A DNA stretch of 15,561 nucleotides, taken from JAICJR01 sp036491015 (lineage in GTDB: Bacteria; Actinomycetota; Thermoleophilia; Solirubrobacterales; Thermoleophilaceae). The position numbers were made by a program, and so were the translations under genes. The DNA is taken from assembly GCA_036491015.1 (NCBI GenBank), contig DASXCV010000128.1:1-15561 (forward strand), in the 5' to 3' direction. The notes beneath the pieces are model-generated. The model did no database searches, was not told the DNA's origin, and saw only the letters and a list, made by a program, of their open reading frames with translations. This document shows positions 1 through 6,536 of this stretch, piece after piece. Numbering within the stretch: position 1 is the first letter of the stretch; each line of letters begins with the position of its first letter.

Positions 1-1
1 C

Positions 2-286
2 GACGTCACGCGGCACTTCCCGGCGCTGGCCCGCGTGGATGCAAAGCGGGCGCTGAAGATCTACCACAGCAAGAACCGCAGGCAGCTCGACCTGCGCGGC
101 GTGGTGGCCGGCTACGTGGCGGACCAGTACCTGCTCGGACATGGCTCGCGGGGCTGGAAGCTCGTGAGTTCCGCTCGCAAGCATCGACTGCTGAACGGGC
201 TCGGCAAGGGCGACGCCTGGCCGCGCGGCGCCCGCTACGCGCCCGCGCTGCGCAAGTTCCTCAAGCGCAACGGCTACATCCGCTAG
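2..286 (+). CDS. C-terminal part of an unidentified protein (5' truncated by window)
   Basis: The frame is open to the left edge and ends at TAG 284-286. A GTG at 35 could start an 83-residue protein, but the codons before it continue without a stop and no Shine-Dalgarno sequence precedes it, so I read this as the tail of a longer gene. The visible 94 residues are very basic (many Arg/Lys/His), with a helical-looking YVADQYLLGHGSRGWKLV stretch and an Arg/Lys-rich end (LRKFLKRNGYIR). I do not recognise the family. Its stop codon shares the CTAG tetranucleotide with the stop of the convergent decarboxylase gene, so the two genes overlap by 4 bp and leave no room for a conventional terminator between them. 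Confidence 0.6.
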   Translation, partial: DVTRHFPALARVDAKRALKIYHSKNRRQLDLRGVVAGYVADQYLLGHGSRGWKLVSSARKHRLLNGLGKGDAWPRGARYAPALRKFLKRNGYIR

Positions 287-1914
287 GGCGCGAACTCATT
301 CTCGGTCCGCACCACGACCTCGAGCAGCAGCGGGTCGGTGCGGTCGACGAGCGTGGGGATCACCTCGTCGAGCGAGCTGAGCAGCTCGTCGTGGGTGACG
401 ATGCGCCGGGAGTCGCAGCCGAAGTCGCGCGCGAGGGCGGAGATCTCGAGGTCGAAGGCGGGCCACGGCCCCGACTTCTCGCTCATCGCCGCCAGCCGGT
501 CCATCACCGCGTAGCGGCCGTTCGACAGCACGATGATCAGCGCGCCCACCTTGTAGCGGGCCGCGGACCAGCAGGCCTGGATCGTGTAGAGCGAAGAGCC
601 GTCGCCGATCACCGCCAGCACGGGCCGGTCGGGGATCGCCATGCGCAGCCCGAACGCGCCCGAGAGCCCGAAGCCGAGGCCGCCCATCGCGGCGCCGATG
701 TAGCCGAGCGGCTCGCGTGCGGGAAGGCGCTGGTGGAGCTCGGGGCGGCTCGAGGGCGTCTCCTCCATGAGGACGACGTCGTGAGGCAGGCGCTCGGCGA
801 GCGCGGCCAGCACATGGCTCGCGCGCAGCGGCTGGCCCTCCCCCGGCGGCTCGGGGTCGGGCAGCTGCCTGCGCGGCGGGGGAGGCTCGGCGTCCGGGCG
901 CGAGGGCAGCTCCTCCACGAGCAGCTCGCACACCGCGGCGGGCGGCGCGAGCAGCGCGAGGTCGGCGGGGCTGCGGTGGGCCTCGTCCGGATCGTCGGTG
1001 ACGATCGCGAGCCGCGTGCCCGGCTCGACGAACGGCCCGGGCTCATAGATGTACTGGCGGAAGATCGGTGCGCCGATGGCCACCACGAGGTCGCGTCCCG
1101 CGAGCGTCTCACGCAGTCGCTTGCGCCCGGCGGGCAGGATGCCGGCGAACAGCTCGTGGTCCTGCGGGAAGCCGGCCGCGCCGCCGAATGACTCCTGCCA
1201 CACCGGGCAGCGCAGGTGCTCGGCGAGCGCCACGAGGGCCTTCCAGCCGCGCGGCTCGGCGGTGCCGGCGCCGGCCACGATCCCCGGCGAGCTCGACTCC
1301 GAGAACAGGCCGGCGAGGTTCTCCACCGCGCAGTGCTCGACGGCGATCGAGCGCACGAGGTGGGTGGGCGCCGCGGGCTCGGTGCCGCCGCGGTCATACG
1401 GTGCGAGCCAGTCGTCCTGCGGCACGATCACGATCGCGGGACCGCGCTTGGTGGCGGCCTCGTGCGCGGCGCGGGCTACGGCCGCGGGCACGTCGACGGC
1501 CCGGACCGGCTGGTTCACCCACACCGGATAGTCGCCCGCGAGCCCCTCGAGCCGGCCGGTGAGGAACGGCTCGAGCGTCATGTGGCGGCGATCCTGCTGA
1601 CCCACCACGACGACCAGCGGGGCACGGTTGACCCGTGCCGTCGTCAGCGCGGACACCGCGTTGCCGAGCCCGGCCGCGGTGTGCAGGTTCACGAACGCCG
1701 GCGCGTTGCGCCCGATGGCGTAGCCGGTGGCCATGCCCACCACCGAGCCCTCGTGCAGCGCGAGCACGAACTCGAAGTCGTCGGGAAGGCCGGCCAGGAA
1801 GGCGATCTCCGTGGACCCGGGGTTGGCGAATATGGTCGTGAGCCCGTGACGGCGCATCGTCTCGAGCGTGGCGTCACGCACCGTCTGAATTTCGGCGGAG
1901 TCCCCGTGGGCCAT
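283..1914 (-). CDS. mdlC: Benzoylformate decarboxylase-like ThDP-dependent 2-oxoacid decarboxylase
   Basis: This 543-residue protein resembles Pseudomonas putida benzoylformate decarboxylase (about 528 aa) end to end, as recalled. Seen: an N-terminal ThDP PYR domain with NPGST (Ser34), LHEGS (Glu55, the cofactor-activating Glu) and NLHTAAG (His78); a central domain; and a C-terminal PP domain with the ThDP/Mg motif GDGS...LSN at about 437-466. Ser34, Glu55 and His78 correspond to Ser26, Glu47 and His70 of the Pseudomonas enzyme. The place of its catalytic His281 appears to be Tyr288 (FRQYIYEPG versus FRYHQYDPG). Expected chemistry is non-oxidative decarboxylation of an aromatic or branched 2-oxoacid to an aldehyde in the cytoplasm. 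ATG 1914 was chosen because similarity begins just after it and a promoter-like sequence ends 11 nt upstream. The open frame runs on to 2496, but only antisense to the dehydrogenase gene. It is divergent from that dehydrogenase. Family is confident; the substrate is not. Confidence 0.88.
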   Translation of the reverse strand: MAHGDSAEIQTVRDATLETMRRHGLTTIFANPGSTEIAFLAGLPDDFEFVLALHEGSVVGMATGYAIGRNAPAFVNLHTAAGLGNAVSALTTARVNRAPLVVVVGQQDRRHMTLEPFLTGRLEGLAGDYPVWVNQPVRAVDVPAAVARAAHEAATKRGPAIVIVPQDDWLAPYDRGGTEPAAPTHLVRSIAVEHCAVENLAGLFSESSSPGIVAGAGTAEPRGWKALVALAEHLRCPVWQESFGGAAGFPQDHELFAGILPAGRKRLRETLAGRDLVVAIGAPIFRQYIYEPGPFVEPGTRLAIVTDDPDEAHRSPADLALLAPPAAVCELLVEELPSRPDAEPPPPRRQLPDPEPPGEGQPLRASHVLAALAERLPHDVVLMEETPSSRPELHQRLPAREPLGYIGAAMGGLGFGLSGAFGLRMAIPDRPVLAVIGDGSSLYTIQACWSAARYKVGALIIVLSNGRYAVMDRLAAMSEKSGPWPAFDLEISALARDFGCDSRRIVTHDELLSSLDEVIPTLVDRTDPLLLEVVVRTENEFAP

Positions 1915-1925
1915 GAAGGACGGGA

Positions 1926-1955
1926 AGCCTACATAACGAGGCCGCGGCCTGCCAA
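1926..1955 (-). promoter_or_regulatory. Putative sigma70-type promoter of the decarboxylase gene
   Basis: On the minus strand a TTGGCA -35-like hexamer (1950-1955) is followed after 18 bp by TAGGCT (1926-1931), a TANNNT -10. Only 11 nt separate the -10 from ATG 1914, so the transcript would be almost leaderless, which agrees with the absence of a Shine-Dalgarno sequence. The shared AAATGATTTGAC element (1956-1967) abuts the -35. Confidence 0.4.
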
Positions 1956-1967
1956 AAATGATTTGAC
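1956..1967 (+). promoter_or_regulatory. Putative operator, copy 1 (AAATGATTTGAC)
   Basis: This AT-rich 12-mer in the 69-bp divergent intergenic region is identical to the one upstream of the alcohol dehydrogenase gene (4753-4764, opposite strand). In both places it points toward the downstream dehydrogenase gene. It sits next to the decarboxylase -35 and 16 bp before the GTG of the lactate/malate-type dehydrogenase, so a bound protein could affect both directions. The GntR regulator encoded nearby is the obvious candidate ligand; that link is inferred. Confidence 0.5.
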
Positions 1968-1983
1968 GATTTAAGGTAAGGGC

Positions 1984-2901
1984 GTGAAGGTCGTCCTCTT
2001 CGGCGGAGCCGGCGGTGTTGGGTCCTCGGCCGCGTTCAACCTGGCGCTCGGCGCCGGCGGCCACGACGTGGTGATCGTCGACAGCCGGCCGGAGATGGTC
2101 GTCTCCCACGTGATGGACCTCCAGCAGGTGCTCGAGCAGGGCGGAAGCGGCACGGTGCGGGAGGGCGTTGAGAGCGATCTCGGCGACGCCGACGTGCTGG
2201 TTGTGTGCGCCTCGTTCGCCGAGGGGCTGACCGACTCGAGGCTGCTGTTTCTCGAGCGCAACGCGGCGATCGTCCGCGGCGCGGCCGAGGCGGTCGGCCA
2301 GGACTACCAGGGCGTGGTGCTCATGGTCACCAACCCGGTGGACCCGCTCGTGACCGTGTTCCAGCGGGCGACGGGGCTCGACCGTCGCCGCGTGGTGGGC
2401 TACACGCTCAACGACTCGCTGCGCCTGCGCACCGGCATCGCGCTCGCCCTCGGGGTCGAGCCCGGGCGCGTGGACGCCTGGGTGATCGGCGAGCACGGCG
2501 ACTCATCGGTGCCGCTGTTCTCGCGGGTCACGGTGGACGGCGAGCCGGTCCAGCTGAGCGACGCGCAGCGCGGCGCCGCCACGAACTTCACCCAGGGCTG
2601 GTTCGCCAAGCACAAGGCGCTCGACTCGGGGCGCTCCTCCACCTGGACCTCCGGCCTCGGCACCGCGCGCATGGTGCGCGCCATCGCCGACGGGAACGGG
2701 GTGCGCTTCCCCGCGTCGATCGTGCTGCAGGGCGAGTACGGGCTCGAGGGCGTGAGCGTGAGCGTGCCGATCACGCTCGGGCGCGGCGGGGCGGACCAGA
2801 TCCACGAGTGGGACATCTCCGATGCGGAGCGCGCAGCCCTCCACGGGGCCGCCGACGCCGTACGCGACGCGGTGGCGCGCATCGGCGGCGCCGCGGGCTA
2901 G
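1984..2901 (+). CDS. L-lactate/malate dehydrogenase family NAD-dependent 2-hydroxyacid dehydrogenase
   Basis: This 305-residue cytoplasmic oxidoreductase interconverts a 2-hydroxyacid and a 2-oxoacid using NAD(H). Seen: N-terminal Rossmann motif GGAGGVGSS (residues 7-15) and Asp33, which favours NAD over NADP; Arg86 in the mobile loop (TDSRLL); Asn117 (VTNPVDP); Asp144 and Arg147 (NDSLR); catalytic His171 in GEHGDSSVP. The full LDH/MDH active-site set is therefore present. The loop position that separates malate (Arg) from lactate (Gln) enzymes reads ASFAEGLTDSR, with neither residue clearly in place, so a larger or atypical hydroxyacid (as in the hydroxyisocaproate dehydrogenase branch) is possible. 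GTG 1984 has AAGG (1973-1976) 7 nt upstream. It is divergent from the decarboxylase and convergent with the GntR gene, overlapping it by 4 bp at CTAG (2898-2901). The family is sure; lactate, malate or another substrate cannot be decided. Confidence 0.88.
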   Translation: MKVVLFGGAGGVGSSAAFNLALGAGGHDVVIVDSRPEMVVSHVMDLQQVLEQGGSGTVREGVESDLGDADVLVVCASFAEGLTDSRLLFLERNAAIVRGAAEAVGQDYQGVVLMVTNPVDPLVTVFQRATGLDRRRVVGYTLNDSLRLRTGIALALGVEPGRVDAWVIGEHGDSSVPLFSRVTVDGEPVQLSDAQRGAATNFTQGWFAKHKALDSGRSSTWTSGLGTARMVRAIADGNGVRFPASIVLQGEYGLEGVSVSVPITLGRGGADQIHEWDISDAERAALHGAADAVRDAVARIGGAAG

Positions 2902-3689
2902 CTCGCGCGGCCGGCGCGCGTGTCGAGCTTGCGCACCACGCGCCGCACGTGCTCGATGTGGTGCACCATCGCCCGCTGAGCGGCCGCGGGCTGTCCCCGG
3001 CGCACGGCGCGCAGGATGCGGCGGTGCTGGTCGAGAATGTCGTCGCCGTTGAGCGCCGGGCCCATGTACGCCACGAGTGACGGCTGGAGCACCTCGAGGA
3101 TCCAGCCTGTGAACGCGATCATCAGGTCGTTGCCGGCGGCGTCGGCGATCGCCTTGTGGAAGCGCGTGTCCGCCATGCGGAACTCCTCGGAGGCCGGATC
3201 GCCGGCGTTCTCGGCGGCGGCGATCGCGGCCTCCATCTCGGCGATCGTCTCCTTGTCGGCGTGCTCTGCGGCCAGCCCCGCGAGCGGCACCTCGAGGTAG
3301 ATGCGCGCCTCGAGCAGCTCGTGCAGCGACACGCTCTCGGTGGCGAGCATCGTCGCGATCGCCTGGCTCACGTTGCGCCCCATCGACTCGTTCGCCGTGG
3401 CCGACACGAAGATGCCGCCCGAGCGGCCCTGGTTCACCTGGATCAGGTGCGACCCGGCGAGCAGCCGCAGCGCCTCCCGCAGGGTCGGGCGGCTCACCCC
3501 GAACTCGCGGGCAAGCTCGTTCTCGGTGCCGATCCGGTCGCCGGGCTTGAGGCCATTGCGCTCCACGTAGAGCCGGATCTCCCGCGCGATGTGCTCGCTC
3601 GCGTCGAGGCGGACCGGCGAGAACCGATCGACTGCTGGCACGGATTTGTCGGCCGCCATCCCGCCGCCCAGTTTATGGCCGCCCGCCAC
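2898..3689 (-). CDS. GntR family transcriptional regulator, FadR subfamily (FCD ligand domain)
   Basis: This is a 263-residue DNA-binding repressor or activator. An N-terminal winged helix-turn-helix (about residues 27-90, with GTENELAREFGVSRPTLREALRLL) is followed by an all-helical FCD domain. Metal/ligand-site residues of FCD proteins are visible: Asp and His in DTRFHKAIADAAGN, then His residues in DQHRRIL and VHHIEH. Such proteins usually bind organic acids, often a substrate of the enzymes they control. The gene starts 4 bp after the alcohol dehydrogenase stop if GTG 3689 is used, or 34 bp after it with ATG 3659 (253 aa); neither has a strong Shine-Dalgarno, so the start is open. It is co-transcribed with the dehydrogenase and probably autoregulated through the operator at 4752-4771. 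Its 3' end overlaps the convergent hydroxyacid dehydrogenase gene within CTAG. Confidence 0.9.
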   Translation of the reverse strand: MAGGHKLGGGMAADKSVPAVDRFSPVRLDASEHIAREIRLYVERNGLKPGDRIGTENELAREFGVSRPTLREALRLLAGSHLIQVNQGRSGGIFVSATANESMGRNVSQAIATMLATESVSLHELLEARIYLEVPLAGLAAEHADKETIAEMEAAIAAAENAGDPASEEFRMADTRFHKAIADAAGNDLMIAFTGWILEVLQPSLVAYMGPALNGDDILDQHRRILRAVRRGQPAAAQRAMVHHIEHVRRVVRKLDTRAGRAS

Positions 3690-3693
3690 GGAC

Positions 3694-4719
3694 CTATCCG
3701 GGTACGAGCACCGCGCGGCCGAGGATGCCCCCGTCGCGCAGCTTGTCGAGGACGTCGTTGATCGCGTCCAGCGGATGGGTCTCCACGCGCAGCGTCACGC
3801 GGCCCGCCGCGTGGAGCTGGATCAGCTCGTAGAGGTCGGTCCAGGTGCCCACGAGGTTGCCCACCACGGACGCCTCGCCCACCACAAGGCCCATCGAGGT
3901 GAGCGGCAGGTTGCCGCCGTAGCCGATCACCGAGTAGGTGCCCGCGCGCGCGAGCATCTCCATCGAGCCGGCGTGCGTGGCGTCAGTGCCCACGAAGTCG
4001 AGCACCACGTCGGCGCCCCGCCCGTCGGTGAGCTCGCGCACGGCGTCCGGGGCGCCATCGCCACCCTTCACGCCCTCGTCGGCGCCGAGCTCGAGGCCGA
4101 GCGCGAGCCGCTCGTCCTCCGTGTCGATCGCGATCACCCGGCTCGACCCCAGCTCGCGCGCGAGCTGCACCGCGATGTGTCCCACGCCGCCGATCCCGGT
4201 GACGACCGCGGTGGTGCCCGGCTTCATCCGGTCAGCCACTCGGCGCACGGCGTGGTAGGCGGTGAGCCCGGCGTCCGCGTGCGGCGCCACCTCCGCGGGC
4301 GAGAGCCCGGCGGGCAGCTTGATCGCGGAGCGCTCGCGCACCAGGACGTACTCCGCGAAGCCGCCGTCGACGGTCAGCCCGGTGAACTCGTGGTTCACGC
4401 AGTGCATCTCGTCGCCGCGGTGGCAGGCAACGCAGAGGCCGCAGCTCCAGGGCGGATAGATGATCACCGGGTCGCCCGGCGCGACCGTCGTCACGAGGTC
4501 GCCCACCGCCTCCACCCAGCCGGCGTTCTCGTGTCCCAGCAGGCAGGGGAGGGTCACGCCCGCCGGCTCCATCAGCCCCTCGATCGCGTGCAGGTCCGTG
4601 GCGCACACCCCGGCGCCACCCACCTTCACGAGCACCTCGTCCGGCCGGCCGATCTCCGGCGTGGGTTGATCAACCAGCTCTAGGCGCGAGTGGTACTCGC
4701 GCAGCAGGGCCGCCCTCAT
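3694..4719 (-). CDS. Zinc-dependent alcohol dehydrogenase (MDR family, NAD-preferring)
   Basis: This 341-residue medium-chain dehydrogenase/reductase oxidises an alcohol or reduces an aldehyde. Seen: GroES-like catalytic domain with zinc ligands Cys39 (GVCATD), His63 and Glu64 (GHENAG); a four-Cys structural zinc lobe (Cys93, 96, 99, 107); Rossmann motif GIGGVG (175-180); and Asp199 ending the second strand, which favours NAD. The usual third catalytic-zinc ligand Cys is Asp149 (HADAGLTAY), a known variant in this family. The ATG overlaps the stop of the upstream GGDEF-EAL gene (ATGA, 4716-4719), but a strong promoter inside that gene suggests independent, near-leaderless transcription. The GntR gene follows within a few bp. 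With the decarboxylase next door, an aldehyde product of 2-oxoacid decarboxylation is the likely substrate; that is inference. Confidence 0.9.
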   Translation of the reverse strand: MRAALLREYHSRLELVDQPTPEIGRPDEVLVKVGGAGVCATDLHAIEGLMEPAGVTLPCLLGHENAGWVEAVGDLVTTVAPGDPVIIYPPWSCGLCVACHRGDEMHCVNHEFTGLTVDGGFAEYVLVRERSAIKLPAGLSPAEVAPHADAGLTAYHAVRRVADRMKPGTTAVVTGIGGVGHIAVQLARELGSSRVIAIDTEDERLALGLELGADEGVKGGDGAPDAVRELTDGRGADVVLDFVGTDATHAGSMEMLARAGTYSVIGYGGNLPLTSMGLVVGEASVVGNLVGTWTDLYELIQLHAAGRVTLRVETHPLDAINDVLDKLRDGGILGRAVLVPG

Positions 4720-6488
4720 CGCGGCGCGACTGTAGTGACGCCTCCTGGCAGTGTCAAATCATTTGTCAAATGGGTGTCAGAAGCGTTCACATCCGCGTGG
4801 CTCTCGAGCTCGGGCCACGGCGCGCCCGGCCGGCCGAAGTAGAAGCCCTGGATCAGCGGGACGCCGAGCGCGGCGAGCACGTCGAGCTCCTCGCGCGTCT
4901 CCACGCCCTCGGCCACGAGGCGGCTGCCGGTGCGTTCGGCGTAGCCCACGAGCGCCTCCACGAGCGCGGCGCGGGCGCCGTCCGGCTCGATGCCCTGCAC
5001 GAGCGCGCGGTCGAGCTTGAGGTACGAGGGGTTGAGTGCGGTGATCTGGCGGAGGCCCGAGTAGCCGGCGCCCATGTCGTCGATCGCGAGGCTCGCGCCC
5101 TTGGCGAGCAGCGCGGCGGAGGCGCGGTCGAGACCGGCGTCCTTCTCCACGATCGCCTCCTCGGTGATCTCCACGATCAGCCCCGACAGGTCGGGCTGAG
5201 CCTCGAGCAGCGCGGGCACGCGCGGGTCGAGCAGCACCGGGCCGGACAGGTTCACGCTCAGGCGCGTGCCGGCGGGGCAGTCGGGCAGCAGCTTGAGCGC
5301 CTCGCGCAGGCAGGCCAGCTCGAGCTCGTCGCGCAGGCCGAACTCGTCGGCGAGCGCGAACCAGTGCAGCGGGCTGTTGGTCGAGCCGGCATGGAAGCGC
5401 GCGAGCGCCTCGTACGCGTGCGGCCGGCGACTCGCCACGTCCACGATCGGCTGCACCACGATCTTCAGTCCCTCGCCGGCGATCAGCCGCTCGAGCGAGG
5501 CGCGCGGGCCGCTCGCGCCGGACTCGCCGAACGCCTCGCCCGCGTAGGTCGAGACCGCCCGCCCGCCGGTGCGCTTGGCCACGCGCAGCGCCACGTCGGC
5601 GGCGCGCAGCAGGCTCTCCGAGGAGTGGCCATGCAGCGGCGCGAGGGCCACGCCCGCCGACGCGCGCACGTTCAGCCGCTCGTCGAGCGCGGTCACGAGC
5701 TGCTCCGCCATGGCCTCCGGCTCGGGCGCGCGCACAAGCGCGCCGAACTCGTCACCGCCGATGCGCCCGATCGCCGCCTCCGGGCCGAGCACCGCTTCCA
5801 TCAGGCTCGCGATCGACACGAGCAGAGCGTCGCCGGTTGCGTGCCCGTTGAGCTTGTTCACGTGGCCGAAGCCGTCGAGGTCCACGAGCAGAAGCGCGGT
5901 GCGCTGTGCAGGGTCGAGCGCCGCGCCGCGGCGGTGGAATGCCGGGCGCGAGAGCAGGCCGGTGAGCGAGTCGTGGTCGGCGTCGTGGCGAGCCTGCGCC
6001 AGCAGGTCGCGCAACTCCTCGGTGAGGCGGCCACAGGTGAGCAGCAGCCCGATGGCGCCGACGATCAGGCCGGCCTGCTGCGGGGTGACCTTCTGATCGA
6101 GCACGATCGGCAGGAAGAGGACCGTGAGCAGCACGTTGCGGCCCATCCAGTGCACCCGGCCGCCGCGTGCCAGCACGCCGGTCGCCACCGCCGCGAGCCA
6201 CAGCAGCGTGAGGATGTTCACGCGCTGGTCGCCGAGCCCGACGATCAAGAGCCCGGCTATGCCGGCCACCGACTCCTCGATCTTCAGCCAGCGCTCGTTC
6301 GGCACCAACAGCTGCACCGCCGAGGTGACGATGATGAAGGCGAATCCGGCCGCGGACAGGCGCTGGTGCGACGCCAGCGAAGGCCAGCCGAGCACGAGCG
6401 CGATCGCCACGCCGGACAGCGCGGCGCGGGTTATTGCGGCTGTGCGGCGGGCGCGCAGTACGTGCGCGCTTTGCACAAGCGGTTCCAC
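4716..6488 (-). CDS. Membrane-bound GGDEF-EAL protein (cyclic-di-GMP cyclase/phosphodiesterase)
   Basis: About 590 residues from GTG 6488. Roughly six hydrophobic segments occupy the first 155 residues with no recognisable sensory domain. A GGDEF domain follows (HDSLTGLLSR, then an intact GGDEF at about 244-248 with no RxxD inhibitory site just upstream), then an EAL domain with intact EAL (about 360-362), NLS, EITEE, DDMGAGYS (Asp470-471), LKLD, AEGVET and QGFYFGRP. Both active sites look complete, so it could make and degrade cyclic-di-GMP; in the GGDEF signature the FK and ND positions read FG and NK, which may weaken cyclase activity. The frame is open to a TTG at 6551, but that would overlap the aldo/keto reductase start; GTG 6488 or 6476 is more likely. 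Its 3' end contains the alcohol dehydrogenase promoter and its stop overlaps that gene's ATG. Confidence 0.87.
   Translation of the reverse strand: MEPLVQSAHVLRARRTAAITRAALSGVAIALVLGWPSLASHQRLSAAGFAFIIVTSAVQLLVPNERWLKIEESVAGIAGLLIVGLGDQRVNILTLLWLAAVATGVLARGGRVHWMGRNVLLTVLFLPIVLDQKVTPQQAGLIVGAIGLLLTCGRLTEELRDLLAQARHDADHDSLTGLLSRPAFHRRGAALDPAQRTALLLVDLDGFGHVNKLNGHATGDALLVSIASLMEAVLGPEAAIGRIGGDEFGALVRAPEPEAMAEQLVTALDERLNVRASAGVALAPLHGHSSESLLRAADVALRVAKRTGGRAVSTYAGEAFGESGASGPRASLERLIAGEGLKIVVQPIVDVASRRPHAYEALARFHAGSTNSPLHWFALADEFGLRDELELACLREALKLLPDCPAGTRLSVNLSGPVLLDPRVPALLEAQPDLSGLIVEITEEAIVEKDAGLDRASAALLAKGASLAIDDMGAGYSGLRQITALNPSYLKLDRALVQGIEPDGARAALVEALVGYAERTGSRLVAEGVETREELDVLAALGVPLIQGFYFGRPGAPWPELESHADVNASDTHLTNDLTLPGGVTTVAPR
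4729..4757 (-). promoter_or_regulatory. Strong sigma70-like promoter of the alcohol dehydrogenase-gntR operon
   Basis: On the minus strand TTGACA (4752-4757) matches the -35 consensus exactly and is followed after exactly 17 bp by TACAGT (4729-4734), a good -10. The -10 ends 9 nt before ATG 4719, so transcription would begin about at the start codon. The promoter lies wholly inside the 3' end of the GGDEF-EAL coding sequence. Confidence 0.7.
4752..4771 (-). promoter_or_regulatory. Putative operator, copy 2, overlapping the alcohol dehydrogenase -35
   Basis: The plus strand holds two direct copies of TGTCAAAT (4752-4759 and 4764-4771), 12 bp apart, with a degenerate third TGTCA at 4775-4779. 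Between them CAAAT-C-ATTTG (4755-4765) is a perfect inverted repeat. Positions 4753-4764 are the exact reverse complement of the 12-mer at 1956-1967. Overlap with the -35 is the expected place for a repressor site. The region is noticeably AT-rich although it also encodes the last residues of the GGDEF-EAL protein. Confidence 0.55.
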
Positions 6489-6536
6489 TAACCCGATCGG
6501 TCGGCACGAGGTCCCCTCTTCTTGAGGAGATTTAGA

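Noticed and set aside
1915..2496. N-terminal extension of the decarboxylase reading frame to 2496 on the minus strand
   Set aside because: It runs antisense through the hydroxyacid dehydrogenase gene, has the low-complexity His/Val/Arg/Glu-rich look of a shadow frame, and similarity to benzoylformate decarboxylases starts only after ATG 1914.
4770..6491. Long plus-strand open frame (573 codons) opposite the GGDEF-EAL gene
   Set aside because: Antisense shadow of intact GGDEF and EAL motifs; no recognisable domain.
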